Shown: positions 41,625-53,847 of the stretch, one piece after another | Layout: each line of letters begins with the position of its first letter | How positions within the stretch are numbered: the first letter of the stretch is position 1 | Origin: Lasiosphaeria ovina | Taxonomy: Eukaryota; Ascomycota; Sordariomycetes; Sordariales; Lasiosphaeriaceae | NCBI GenBank assembly: GCA_033439765.1 | Contig: JAULSN010000006.1 | Location: forward strand, 1,550,001 to 1,614,000 | Reading direction: 5' to 3' | Length of the DNA stretch: 64,000 nucleotides | The notes under the pieces: generated by a model | Seen by the model: only the letters and a program-made list of their open reading frames with translations | The model's database searches: none | What the model was told of the DNA's origin: nothing | Translations under genes and position numbers: made by a program

Positions 41625-42670
41625 TTACGTATACGACATCCCCAGAGGACACAAGCGCGGGACGAGCGGGCACGGCTGCTGCTTGTCGTTGACGACGACA
41701 TTGACGCATCTCTGGAGCAGGGCGTTGAGAAAGCCGCCGATAACGCCGCCGTTGACCTCTACCATCTTCACCGCTCCCAACAGGTGTCGCCGTGTGGCAA
41801 CCAGGTCTCCAAGCAGGATCTGACCAGCCAGAATTGTTAGCGATTAATTGATTAGAAAATAAATAGCTCGGCCCTGGGCCTTGGTCGGCACGGACTCGAC
41901 GTTGCACTCACCTCGTCAAACACCAGCAGCATCGTCTTGGTCAGGGTCGCATCACTGATCCTCTTGTCCTTCCCCTCGGCTGTGATGGCCTCGTTCAGCG
42001 CCCTGATGCACGCAACCTTGTACGTCGTTGCCAGCCTCAAGAATCTGTTGTGCACCTGGTTCTCATGGTCGTCCGGCCGTGCCGACGCCAGCGACAGGTG
42101 GCGGCACGCGGCCAAAAAGAGGCCGCTCATGGACCCCGTGTCGGTTAGAGCGAGGCGCACCCATTCCCGCGTCAAGCACGACTGATAATCACCCAGATTA
42201 CTGAGGACGGGGCAGTGCAGGTTGAGCTCTGGCATGACTGTTCTAATGTCTGAGCGATAGCATTGCTGTCAGTGACTTGCTTCTATCTCAGCGCCTCTGG
42301 TGTGTGTTGTGAATTTCTCACAGTGGTCGAGGAGAAAGTGCTCTTCGGGTTTAAAGGGGCCCATTGCCAAGCGGGCCCAGGGTCCTACCAAACCCGGCCA
42401 TACGGATACGCCAGCCGGGCTTGGAATTAAATCTGGCATGGTGGTCCTGATGATCTCCTCGATCGTTTCCGTCTTTTCGCTGGCATTGGCCACGGGGACA
42501 AGCGTCAGTGTGCTTTCGGCCTGCGCCGTTGCCATGGCCATGCGTGCTTGGTGCTCCGCGGTGCGCTGGCGCCGGGCCCGGCCGTGGGCTTCGCGGGCCG
42601 CATGCATGCGGATCTGTCGCGGCGAGACCCGGTCCGCCGGGTGGGACACGTTGATGAACTGCACCTTCAT
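41625..42670 (-). CDS. Short fungal transcription-factor-like protein without DNA-binding domain
   Basis: Exons 42322-42670, 41912-42249 and 41625-41819 join in phase to 293 aa. The start MKVQFINVSHPADRVSP followed by a basic Ala/Arg-rich stretch (HAAREAHGRARRQRTAEHQ) and FLLDHYIRTVMPELN is common to a large fungal group whose C-terminal part belongs to the fungal-specific transcription factor domain. No Zn2Cys6 cluster is present. Family members I know are about 450-500 residues; this one stops soon after a LLGDLVATRRHLLGAVKMVEV motif, so it may be a shortened copy. The three splice junctions are clean. Function: nuclear regulation is plausible but unproven. Confidence 0.72.
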
Positions 42671-44920
42671 GTCGCTTGTGTCCGAAGCTGATTAGCGCTA
42701 GGTGGAGTTAGCCGCTCCAAATCTCAGTGGCCAGACTTGGAACTTGGAAGCGCCCAACAAACTGTCTTGGTCAAGGTACGGAAAAGTGTTTTCCGTGGCT
42801 CGTTGGTGCTCTTTACTAATGCAGGGGTATTTGTCAGCTGATATGTATTGTACCGTACGGACAGAATATTTGGCGTCATGCTCAGCTCAGCCCAACTACC
42901 CCACATTTCCACGCCTCTCTCAAAAGCAGCTGACAAGGAATTCCGTGTATTCGGTAAATGTTGACCACCCTGATATTCATGGTGATTATGGTTGGCAGCT
43001 GTCATTTCTCCACTCGTGATGCCAATATCATGGCTGACGCCGTGTCATTGTCGCCTAATTCATTACCTATACTTGGGATACGAATTCTATGTGTGTAATC
43101 AAGTCCTCTTGAGTTCGCACTCATGGTTGGGGTAATTATGAGACAATGCTAGCGGGTGGCAACAGGCAAACATGTGCTTCACTCACTTATCCATTATCAA
43201 TGATGTTTACCGTCCTTGAAGTGTTGCAAAGACACATCAGGAAGCAGGCGTTTCATGCATACCTCTTTCGGTTCGTGTGGCCTCTTTCTCCGTTTGAATT
43301 TATACGCCTGCATATTGTTCTTGATTATTGTCATGAAAAGCTTTGGCCGCGATATCATAAAGGGCTATACCATTGCACGGTGAGTTACTTCCGGCACGAC
43401 CGGGAATTAACCTCAGAATGTGATTTTCCGCTAGTATGACTGTCTCTCCTTTGGTTTCGTATACGATGTGGCGGTTACTAGTTACTTACCTACGCTGTGT
43501 GCTTAGTAACAGACACTTACTCAGATATGCAACATCTCACGCGACGCAGAAGAATCTTCGCAAGTCAGATCTGACAATTATCCTCCCGTCATCTGATGGG
43601 TGATCTGACAGCGTCAGACTAGGCACCGGAAATCGGCACCGGAGACAGAAACTTTGAGTTGTCCTGACATGGCGGTAAAGCAAAAAAAAGAAAGAAAAAA
43701 AAACCGCCGTCATGCAACCCAATAGAACATAAGAAAACATTCGGAGCCAGTGCGGCCGTATGATGCCAACTTCGGCGGCAAGCATTCCTTGGACGCGTTT
43801 CGAGACGTCATTAGCTCTCAGCTAGTAGAAAACACAGGCCAGGGTAAGCTCTCTTTTAGCTCAGACATTAACACCGGGAATCTTTGCCGGTCTCTCTCTG
43901 TTCCCCTTCATAATTATACCACATCCCTCCCATTGTCCGCGACTAGGCGACGCAGGAGTCCATGCTCTGCGACATACCGACAGGCCCTGCGACATTTGCG
44001 CCTAGGCGTTGCCAAGTTTCGGTAGCCAGTCTGTCCAGTTTAGCGCCGAGCGCAGACGTTGTTTTCGATTTGGGGGCCGAGAAAAGCCAAGATCCGGGGC
44101 CGGCTCGGCGGCTCGGGTACCAGACGAAACGCGGCCACGGACTCTGTCCTTGGCGTGGCGCATGACAACTGACAACAGCGTTGCGTGGGCTTGCTGCGCC
44201 GCTCTCAGCTTTCTCTGGTAAATGCCGTGACCCAGGCCTCCGGGAAAGTGGCGACCCCACGCCGCCACAACACCTCGCCGTAGGGCTTGAATTGGCATGG
44301 GTGGGACGGCATGCCTGATCGTCGGATCGCCGGCAAAAGTCTCACGCTAACTAAGTAGGCGACAGGGATTAGAATGATACGTCGAACCACTCTTTGTTTT
44401 TTTCGGAGCTCGACCGTGAGTGGGTAGGATTCAAGGGCGGCGCCTCATTCGACTGCGCCGCAATCTACGGGTGAGGCAGGAGACGGAAACATGGGTACCT
44501 TACTACATTGAGCGCACTTCTGCGGTCCGCCTGAACCAGAGCCCCTGAAACTAGGGGCAGTCCGTCGTCTATTGGTTGGGGCCGCCTTCCACCCACGGCA
44601 AAGGCGCATGGAAGCATGGCAGACGGCCGGGGTCCCGGGCGGCGTAGAAATAATTACTTGATATTGTGTGTTGTTCCTTTGGCTATGCCGTCGGCACCGT
44701 GCACGTACAGGGCCAGGGAGGGACCGTTGAAGAAATGGAACAAGATGCCCAAGAGCGTGATCCGGATGCCTCGCCCAGTTCTCAACCTCAGTCCTCAGCA
44801 TCAGCTGGCACGACCGCTCGTCTTTCACTCTTTCTGTGCACCCCCCTTCCTGGCGAAAGGTAGTGGTCATCATCGACTTGCAAGACCCGCCCAGGCGAAA
44901 ATAAGCATGCCAATCTGGAA
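42671..44920. other. Long spacer without a supported gene
   Basis: Short frames only. An A-rich purine tract (43681-43704) and a T-run (44395-44403) are present. Many overlapping frames near 43940-44900 on both strands lack domains and reflect high GC content. Confidence 0.4.
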
Positions 44921-46270
44921 ATGGCCCGCCAACTTGCAGACGTGTTCCGCTGGAAGAAGCGGTTGGGGAGTGCGCCGCCGCAGGACGGAGGCGCCGTGAT
45001 ACCCGCCAACGCCCCCGAGGAAAAAGCCTTCGACCCCGACAAGAAACAGCCACTCAACTTTGACGAGTTCGGCCATGTGCCAGCATCCCCGTTCACTCCC
45101 GGGGGCAAAATGCCCAAGCTCAAGAGAGTGGCGAGCCACCGCAAGCTGAACGCCGTTTTTTTCATCGTCAAGTTCCACATCCTGGCGCTCGCCGTGACCT
45201 TTGTGCTCGTCGGTCTCTATGCCACGGGCTTTGTCTGGACGCCTCCCGGGCCGAGCCAGGACATGCTCTCGGCGCTCCAGTTCGCCGCCAAGGTCCACGA
45301 AGGGCTGATCATCCTGTCCGTGTCCAACATCCTCCTGCACCGGGTCCGATACCTGCTCATATCCCACGGGGGGGTGCCGTTGGGCCTCATCACCTCGCCC
45401 TGGCAGATAAACTCGCCGCTGTACTTTGTCTCGTCCGAGTTCTGGGGCTCGGCAATGCGGGATCTGACAAGCTTGACTCACCTGAGTACCCTGGTTCTCA
45501 TTCTCCTCTGTTTGTTCATCTCGTTGGCCATCGGGCCTTTCTCCGCCATCGTCATCCTTCCTCAGCCGGGCATTTACCCCATGCAATCCTCGTTCCCTGG
45601 CATGAAGGAATACCTTACCGCCCGATCACAGCATTACCAGACAAAAGGGGTCGATGGCGTGCCGGGCAGCTTCCGGCCGTACAACTTTGCCGTCAACTCG
45701 TCCACCGGGCTGTATCCCACGTCGGTCGGCCCCGATTTGGGCATGGTATGGGGATTCACGGATTTTGACGGGTACACCAGCTGGTTCAACACGAGTTTCG
45801 ACGACATCATACTCCAGAGCCTGACCAAGGCATCCACGGGGAATTTCGGCATAAACTTGTACGATTCGAACATAAGCGCGGACCGGCCTTGCAATCCGAT
45901 GAACATTACCACCTCGACGGTTTGGTCGTGCCAGACCAACAACAAGGACCCAATCACAGTGGTGAATAAGGTAGCTGCTGTTAGCAACTCGACTGGCAGC
46001 AGTAACTCGACTGATACGGCCGCTTCGGCCGACAATGATGATTCGGGAGACGACAGCGACGGTTCGGAAGACGACAGCGATGACTCGGCAGAGTACAGCA
46101 TAGACCTGCCGTACGGCAGGTCCGCCGCGAAGGATCCCGACGAAGATGAAGTCGAGTACGAGTACCGTAAAGCAGCGAGCGAAGAACTGGCAAACGACGT
46201 GGCAACCTCAAGCAGCTCAGAAACCGCAGACGACTCAGAAACAACCGACGACTCGGGAGACGGCTCTTCA

Positions 46271-46309
<39 letters not shown>

Positions 46310-47653
46310 ATCTCAATGGACTCGTCAGACTTCACCGACACGACCGTCAGCATCTCCACGAGCGGGACGATGCTGCCCTTCCAGGTCATTGCGCGCGACC
46401 TCAGCGACCGGTTCCAGTGGCACGTCGACACGGACCGCTTCCTCGACTTCATCTACACCACCGCGACCTTCTCGGACCCCTCTGGCCGGCCCGTCGCCGT
46501 CAAGCAGCCGCTGGCGGCAGTGCAGTGCCGCGAGGGCCACTACACGCGCAGCTCGTTCGGCCCCGGCAGCATTGTCAATTTCGTCAGCGGCATCTACCCG
46601 CCCCTCAACATCACCGTCGACGAGGGCATGGCCGAGATGGTGTGGGGCACGAACGCCTCTGCTCCGGCGGCCAACGCGACGTTCCTCAAGTACTTCGACA
46701 TGCAGCCGTACGTGTCCAAGCACGCGGTGTCCACGGGCATCGTGACGGTCGCGCCCTACTACGACGACGATTCGGGAGCGGCGATGGCCGGCTGGCGGGC
46801 AGTGCAGCTGTGCTACTCGGCGGCGCGCTGGGTCGAGAGCGAGATATGGGTGACGCCCGACTCTGACGCGAGCAGCTACATGCAGCTGAAGAGCCCGATC
46901 GAGACGCTCATCAACGAGACGGAGCGGGTGAGCGCGAGCGAGATAATCCGGTTCGACAGCGCGTGGATGCAGAACTTCAGCAACCCGCAATTCGACGGCT
47001 CCCGGATGCAGAATGTCCTCAACAGCAACCTGTCCAACTATGACTTCCTCGCGGGCGCCTGCTCCACAGACAGCGGCTGTCTTTCGATCGCCATCTCGGC
47101 CATGATGATAGAGGTCCTCACACTCGTGCAGTGTGCGTTCACGCCGTGCTGGTCTTACAGTGATGATATCGTACCATTTGCTCCGTTCAACTACACGCGT
47201 CAACGCCCTTTCGCGGAAGCCGAGGCAACAGGCGGTTATGTTAACATCACGATCGACCATTACATCGCGGCTTCCGGGTACAGCTTGCAGAACGGGACTC
47301 TTGTTATACTTGGTCTCGCACTGCTGCTCTTCCACGCTCTCATTGCCATCGGGCACATTCTGTTCATCGCCTTTGGTGGCTTCTGGTCGAGCGATGCCTG
47401 GGGTCAGCTTGGCGAGCTGCTGGTGTTGGCCCTGAATTCTTCCGCCCCGCGGTTGCTGAGAACCAACAGCGCTGGAGTCCGCCATCACGCGACCTGGCAG
47501 CTAACTGCCTCCGTAAGAGAGAAAGTCGAGGGCGGCGTTGAACTGACAATCAACTCCAGGCGGAACCGAAAAGCGCACGAAGACTCGGAGATGGAAGAGG
47601 GAGCAAGTTCGAGGGGCTCGTTTCGGCCCAAAGCAGATAAAAAGTACGGCTAA
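44921..47653 (+). CDS. Large membrane protein with acidic middle, unknown function
   Basis: Single exon, 910 aa. Three membrane helices lie in the first 220 residues (about 78-102 FFIVKFHILALAVTFVLVGL, about 125-150, and about 185-215 STLVLILLCLFISLAIGPF), and one near the C-terminus (LVILGLALLLFHALIAIGHI). Between them is a long extracytosolic-looking region with many Asn-x-Ser/Thr sites. It contains an Asp/Ser-rich stretch (about 355-470) with 13 consecutive Asp. This layout recurs in uncharacterised Sordariomycete proteins; I cannot assign a role. Intron-free, intact, and GC-rich like its neighbours. A surface or vacuolar membrane location is a guess. Confidence 0.8.
46271..46309 (+). repeat. 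(GAC)13 microsatellite coding for poly-Asp
   Basis: Thirteen perfect GAC triplets within the 910-aa gene. The purity of the codon run suggests recent slippage; length may differ between strains without breaking the frame. Confidence 0.95.
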
Positions 47654-47995
47654 CAAATGGGCCGACAATCGTTGTTTGTATGTTATAAATCATGCAAACC
47701 ACCGTAGTACAACGCAATAATATCCATCACACCTGCATCGTGGGACCAACTGCCTTGTATCATACAGTTCTTTGACTCTTAAACGCCAACCAGCTGACAT
47801 CAGGTAGTAAGGAAAGGGGGAAAAGCAGCGAACTTGGCTAGGCGCAGGAAAAAGAAACAAAAGGGCCAAAGGGTGATCATCGAGTCGTCATGAGTCATGT
47901 GCAGTCACACTCTTCCAAACAGTCTCGAGCATTGTGTCCGGGCTCACGTGCAACAGCAAACACTCAATCCTTCCTAGGCATCACGCCTCCAACAC
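47654..47995. other. Spacer between convergent genes
   Basis: 3' ends of the 910-aa gene and the 236-aa gene. No other feature. Confidence 0.4.
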
Positions 47996-48706
47996 TCAAT
48001 GCCGATCCAAAATCTCATCGAAAGTTGTTGCTCTCCTAGGCCTATTAGTTCCTGGTCTTGGGTGCACTGGCGTTTCGCGAACTGTCGAGGCACGAGCCAA
48101 TTGCTGCTTGCTCATGTTCCCTGCACGGGTATCTTGTGAGTCGCGGACAAAATATCGGTAGAGACGGGAAATCGTCCCCGATCTTTGCGGGGTCTGGGAT
48201 TGTTGACGTCGCTCTTCGAGTCGTTTATAGCGACGTCCCGCGCCCACAGGTGAGACGCTCTCTGTCTCTGTATTCTTCTCGTCAGCGCCGTGGCGGGGCT
48301 TTTCATCGTCCGAGGTGGTGCCGTAGCTGCCTGTGCTGCTGGCTATTCTCGGCAATGGCTTGCTCGCAGTTTGATCAAGGTGTGACTCCCGCAGTTTCGC
48401 TCTCTGGGGCTGTGATAAGGTTGTCGACACGAGGTCCTCATCATTGCTGTCGTCGTCGGGATCGTGCAGGACATATGGCTTTTCTTCACCTTCGACGTCA
48501 TCGGGGATGTGGACGCTTGGCAAAGGCGGGGCTTCCGCAACTTTTGAGCGATGCAAAGTTCCGTATTGTGAGCCCGGTACGCCCTCCCAGATGATGCCGT
48601 CGGTGTCGCGGTATGTATAGATTTGAGTATCGGCATCGTAGCCCACCCTTGTCATGCCCGGGGGCAGACGCTCCTCGTCCGTATCGAGATGTGACCAGCG
48701 CCCCAT
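47996..48706 (-). CDS. 236-aa protein with conserved N-terminal motif, unknown function
   Basis: The frame runs from MGRWSHLDTDEERLPPG (start 48706) to the stop at 47996. Residues 1-45 (GMTRVGYDADTQIYTYRDTDG, then WEGVPGSQYG) match the N-terminal part of a fungal family in which some members carry a LysM (CBM50) domain further on; no LysM is visible here. The rest is hydrophilic, Ser/Glu/Arg-rich and probably disordered, ending NRPRRATTFDEILDRH. No signal peptide or membrane helix. An upstream ATG at 48874 exists, but the motif-bearing start is preferred. Role unknown. Confidence 0.7.
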   Translation of the reverse strand: MGRWSHLDTDEERLPPGMTRVGYDADTQIYTYRDTDGIIWEGVPGSQYGTLHRSKVAEAPPLPSVHIPDDVEGEEKPYVLHDPDDDSNDEDLVSTTLSQPQRAKLRESHLDQTASKPLPRIASSTGSYGTTSDDEKPRHGADEKNTETESVSPVGAGRRYKRLEERRQQSQTPQRSGTISRLYRYFVRDSQDTRAGNMSKQQLARASTVRETPVHPRPGTNRPRRATTFDEILDRH

Positions 48707-50083
48707 TGTAGAAGTTGAGTGGTTAGACGAGCTGTGAAAGCTGATGTAAGGAATGAGTGATGTAAGAAGTGGAAGGGGGATGGCGGGTAATTCAGCGGGG
48801 GCTTTTGCTTTTAGGGACAAAGGACTCGAGTGCCAGCGGAGGCAGCAACGTGGCTGTGTGCAATTTTCAGCCAATACGGCAGCGACGAAGTGAGCGATTG
48901 GCGCACACCGAGGTACGTGTTTTGGGACAGTAGCGCGACGAGGTGGCTCAAAAGAAGACCTGACTGAGGAATGACAGAGAGAGTACGAAATGCGCTGGTG
49001 ACGTTTCTGTAGGTGACGTGTTATTATCTGCGGCTGTGTTAATTGTTGAAGTATTTGCTGGCGAACACCCTTTTGTCCTTCTGCACCTGTCGGATTTAAT
49101 TGCTTACCTTGGGTCTCTAAGCTTCGGGAAGCTCAAGGTTCCCGAGAAACTTTAAGCGTGTCATGGGCGACCTGGAGCTGGAGTCTGGAGAATGTCCAGT
49201 GTGCTCTTTCCATTCCACCTTGGCTAACAGAATCGCACGTCGTGGCTCGTATGTACGACGGCAATGTTGGAGCGTTGACTGTGGGCCCGATTGAGAAGCA
49301 CAAAACGGCTATGACGTGTGGGAGAAACACGCCGCACAACTCTGGCAGGTGAACGAAGCACCACGTTAACCGCTTTTACGGCATTACTGGAGGGCGTTTG
49401 ACGCTCCATAGGCGGACGATAAAATTGTCACCTCATCGGAATGGAATCTTGCAAGTAGGTAGGCACACACATACAACTACGTATCGGAAAACCGCGACAT
49501 TGGGTTCTCCCTGCTGTTTAGATTGGGAATGTGGGGCGGGATCTCCAGGGGAGGCTGTGAGGAACATTCGGTACCTGAACCCCGCAACTCAGTCTTGAAC
49601 TGCACTATGTAAGGCACATACATTACCTAGCTGCAGGGTCCAGTAAGCTTTAAACAAACTGCCCTACGTCAGACGCCAGACGGTATTTCGTATGGTGGAC
49701 CTGTGGCCGTCTTATCTTACAGAGAGTACAAGATATACGGATCGCGGCCGGCGCGAACAAGGAGGGAACGGACAGATGAGCAAGTCTATTCAAGATTTCT
49801 ATACGTTAGGTAGTCAAGAAGCCGTCCATCTGCACACCAGCACGCAGACGAGACTCCGCCGCCGTGAGCAAGCCCTGTCCCGAAAAACGCCAGCCCAATG
49901 ATATCCCTTAAAACGGTAAAGTCGGCAGTGAAAGCCGCCTCGTATTGAGGATGCGAAAGTAGCAGCGAGCGAAAGACAAGGTTCCGCGGAAGAGCGGAAG
50001 AGAACGAGCTCGGTACGAATAACACAACAAGGTAATACATTTAATTCCGTCAATTCTTTGACGACGCAGTCCGGTCAATCCGA
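48707..50083. other. Spacer
   Basis: Promoter of the 236-aa gene on the left. The remainder has no domain-bearing frame and no RNA gene. Confidence 0.4.
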
Positions 50084-51358
50084 TCAGTCATCCCACTCCT
50101 CGTCAAGCTGGTCAATCAGCCGGTTCTCGTCCTCTCGATTGCGGTGCCTTCCATTGGGCGAGATGGATAACGAACGATAGCCCCGTCGACTGGGCAAAAA
50201 CCGTGCGCACGACGATGTCAAGATGATGAATATGTCCTAAGGCGTGTGAGAAAGGGGCATTGGTTATCATGGGAGGAGCTTTCTTACCCTGACAAAATTC
50301 CACATGCCAGCCCACATGCTGTAGTTGGGCAGTTGTCTCCAGCCGCGAGCATGTGCGACTGTTCGCTGGTAGAAGATACCACCAACCACGTATACTAACA
50401 CCGCGATGAAGAATATGATGGCGAACACACTCCCCGGACCTACGCTGCCGGGCGTGTGTGGCTCCGCTGTGGCGCAGGCGTGTTGTGATCGCACCTCGAA
50501 GAAGTAGACGCACTCATCTTGGTCTGTCGCGACGAAGGAAGCCGCTGTCGGTGTATCCGGGTCGGGGCCGCAGAGAAACGATATGATTGCTGACTTTCGT
50601 CGCACGCCCTTCTCCTTTTCCTTATCTTTTTCTTTTTCCTTCTCTTTCTGTTTCTCCTCGTTGTCCTTGTCTTTCTTGTCGTCTTTCGTTCCCTCTTTCT
50701 CGTCCTCCTTTTTGGTTGCAGTGGGCACTTCGTATGTGTCGTCTTCGTCGTCACCATAGTATTTGTACGCCGCCCCGTCGTGAACGCTGCCGCTGCGCTT
50801 GTCCTTCTTCTTGTCCTCAGGGGAGCCACACGGCGACCCGCCCGTGTATTCGAGGACCAGCTTTCGGCCGCGAGGGACGAGCTTACCCGATTCAAACCTG
50901 TGCAGGAACGCGTTAGCATGTTCTCTCCGCTTGCATTGAACAAACAGAGACCAGAACTCAAAAAAGGGATCTTACCCTAAAGAGTAGACCTTGCCCTTGC
51001 TCTCGTAGTAGGCGCTGACATTCCTCCACATCGCCTTCTCCACCCCAACCACATCATCAACTTTCTTGACAACAGCGCTGCATATGTTCAACGTGAAGTT
51101 TGCGCCATAGTCCCATCCCTTGGCGAGATAGTCCTCGACCGGGATTCCCCTAGGTGCTTTTTCCCCCTCTGCGACGGCGACGGCCGTATCGGGGCGCAAG
51201 TCGAAGAAAGATCCGCTTGTCGAGGTAGCGACACACGGCGTTATGACAGACGTCGTGGTAGATATTGTCTTATCGGGTTGCTCCTTGTCCTCGGCGCATG
51301 CGACGCCCGCGAGTGCCGCGAGCGCCAGGAGAAGATTGGACGAAATGTGTGCGTGCAT
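50084..51358 (-). CDS. atg27: Autophagy-related protein 27 / MRH-domain sorting receptor
   Basis: Exons 50976-51358, 50288-50897 and 50084-50236 join in phase to 381 aa. It is a type I membrane protein cycling between Golgi, endosomes and the vacuole, and in yeast it helps Atg9 trafficking. A signal peptide (MHAHISSNLLLALAALAGVACA) precedes a luminal region related to the mannose-6-phosphate receptor homology fold (WDYGANFTLNIC, VYSLGFESGKLVPRGRKLVLEY, FLCGPD, CVYFFEVRSQHAC). One membrane helix (SVFAIIFFIAVLVYVVGGIF) follows, then a cytosolic tail with a Yxx-hydrophobic sorting signal, GYRSLS, near residue 351, and an acidic end LDEEWDD. A Lys/Glu-rich insert of about 40 residues interrupts the luminal domain. 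It diverges from erg24. Confidence 0.9.
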
Positions 51359-52240
51359 TTTCGCGACTGGAAATTCACGACGTGGTCGGTTTTGGAGGAT
51401 GGCGAAGCGCCCCGGCGCACTGAGCGGAGATGGAGGTCGCGCTCATGCAAGTAATCGTACTCTCGTAAGAAATATGCGAGGCCCGTCGGCTGCCGAAATA
51501 GACAGCTCGCTGCTGCGATGTGGACGTGGTTGGTAGAATAATGTAGACAGGAGGGCACTTTGCGCTGGACTTGGCTTCGTCGATCGTCAATTGTCCACGG
51601 TTTCAACAAACCTGGCTCCCCTTGGCTCAATAGCGCGAGTGTGGGTCTCCTTGGCGGCCTTTACAGGGGCCAAAACGCCCCACCAGACCTGCCGTTACAT
51701 ATCCTGAAAAGATACCTCGGTTACGTATGCCTGCACGTACGCAAATCAGGTACCGTCCTGATTTGGTTTGGGGCCGTGAGGCCGACCAACCAGTCGACAG
51801 AAACCAGGCCAACAAGCTCACTGAAAGTCGAAAACACAGCCCGAATGGCCCAGTGATTTATTTGTGTTGCCGTCCATCCGCCATGGCCAAGGGCTCTGCG
51901 GACTCCGTCGGCAATGCTTTGGGTATCGCGGAGCCGTTTTGTCCAGCGTATTCGTATTGTCCAGCGTATTCGTACTTCCAGCGTTGCGTTATGTGCACGG
52001 ACCACGATCATGGCCCGATCATAAAGGTGCCTGCCGGCGCTATGGCAAGCTCCGGGTCAAGCGAGATTTTGTACGGCTTCTTCACCAAGGACCCCTTTGA
52101 CCTTGTCGAGCAAAAAGGCTGAGCCAAACGAGAGCGCTGCCAAATATCGCGACTCCAGTCGACAATCCGTCCGAGGGCCGGGTTCTTGCCTCCGTTCGCT
52201 TTGGCGTTTGGTTCGATCGCCAGACGCTTCAGGTGCAGCC
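51359..52240. promoter_or_regulatory. Divergent promoter of atg27 and erg24
   Basis: 880 bp between two start codons. The only marked element is an 18-bp tandem duplication at 51939-51974. No sterol-response site could be named with confidence. Confidence 0.5.
51939..51974 (+). repeat. 18-bp perfect tandem duplication in the atg27-erg24 spacer
   Basis: TTGTCCAGCGTATTCGTA occurs twice without spacer, about 270 bp upstream of the erg24 start. It could double a protein-binding site or be simple slippage. Confidence 0.85.
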
Positions 52241-53847
52241 ATGGCACCTAAATCGAAGTCGAAAACTCCGCAGCTCGAGCGCGCCTACGAGTTCGGAGGG
52301 CCGTAAGTAGTACTCTTCACCAATTTTCGCCCGTCAAGTTGCAGAGCTATGTCCACAGCTAACGCCCCCTTCTCCTAGGCTCGGTGCCACTGCCATCGTC
52401 TTTGGCTTGCCAGTCCTTCTCCATACCTTCAATTTCGCCTGCAACGACAAGTCAGGCTGCCCGGCCCCGTCCCTCCTCCACCCCAAGTCTCTCGACCTTG
52501 CAACATTGAAGGAAGAAATCGGCTGGCCCGCTGACGGGATATGGGGTCTTGGGAGCTGGCGCGCATTTGGCTGGACTCTGGCGTACTATGCCTTCAGCGC
52601 GATCCTGTACCGCGTTCTTCCGGCGACCTTGACGGAAGGAACCAAGCTGACGAACGGCGGCCGACTTAAATATCGGTTCAATGGTAAGCGCTATGATTTC
52701 GTGAGAAGCCCAGATTTAGGATCGGCCTGTCGCTTTTAGGCTAACTTTCGCTCTAGCCTTCAACTCGACCATGTTCACCTTGGCCATCTGCACGGCGGGC
52801 ACTGTTGCTCAAGGGGCTGAGTTTCCCGTATGGACGTTTATCTCGGACAATTACATGCAACTCCTGACCTCCAACATTGCCATTGCCTACGCTCTTGCAA
52901 TATTCGTCTACGTCCGCAGCTTCAGCGTTAAGCCTGGCAATCCCGAATATCGAGACCTGGCGGCCGGGGGACATTCGGGAAACATTATGTACGACTTTTA
53001 CATTGGCCGCGAGCTCAACCCTCGCATCACGCTTCCACTCATTGGTGAGATCGATATCAAGGAGTGGATGGAGCTACGGCCCGGGATGCTCGGCTGGATC
53101 CTACTGAACTGCTCATTTGTTGCGAAGCAATACCGTCTCTATGGCTACGTCACGGACAGCATTCTGTTCATCACAGCTATCCAGACATTCTATGTGCTTG
53201 ATGGCCAGTTCATGGAACCTGCGATCCTGACCACTATCGACATTACGAACGACGGCTTTGGCTTCATGCTTGCGTTTGGAGATCTCGTGTGGGTGCCATT
53301 CATGTACTCGCAGCAGACTCGCTATCTCTCCATGCATCCGAAGACGCTCGGCGTGCTAGGCATTGCCGTGGTTGGCGCCGTCCTGGCTACTGGGTTTAGC
53401 ATCTTCCGGCTGTCCAATAGCCAGAAAGATACCTTCCGGACCAACCCCAACGACCCGCGTGTCGCCCACCTCAAGTACATCGAGACCAAGGCCGGCACTC
53501 GGTTGTTGGTTTCCGGCTGGTGGGGCGTTGCCCGTCACATCAACTACCTAGGCGATTGGATCCAAGCTTGGCCATACAGCCTTCCAACTGGCCTCGCCGG
53601 ATACACCATTCTGTCCGCCGGCAGCAATGCGCCCGATGCCCTCAAGCTGATCGACGGCCGCGAGGTAGTTCCAGGTGCCGCCGAGGGATGGGGAATGTTA
53701 TTCACGTACTTCTACGTTGTCTACTTTGCGGTCCTGCTCATCCATCGCCACGGCCGAGACGACGAGAAGTGCGAGAGAAAGTACGGAGAGGATTGGGAGA
53801 AGTACAAGAAGATTGTGCCATGGAGGATCGTACCGTACATCTACTAA
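52241..53847 (+). CDS. erg24: Delta(14)-sterol reductase
   Basis: Exons 52241-52302, 52379-52683 and 52757-53847 join in phase to 485 aa, the normal size. The enzyme reduces the C14-C15 double bond made by lanosterol 14-demethylation in ergosterol synthesis, using NADPH, in the ER membrane; it is the target of morpholine fungicides. Multiple membrane helices begin with GATAIVFGLPVLLHTFNF. The ERG4/ERG24 signatures are visible: GRELNPR (NADPH-proximal), LLVSGWWGVARHINYLGDW, and the C-terminal LIHRHGRDDEKCERKYGEDW with PWRIVPYIY at the very end. Intact, with canonical introns of 76 and 73 nt. Confidence 0.95.

Noticed and set aside
45634..47488. Ser-rich and Arg-rich frames (272 and 387 codons) opposite the 910-aa gene
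   Set aside because: They mirror the GAC-rich and GC-rich coding sequence and have no independent features.
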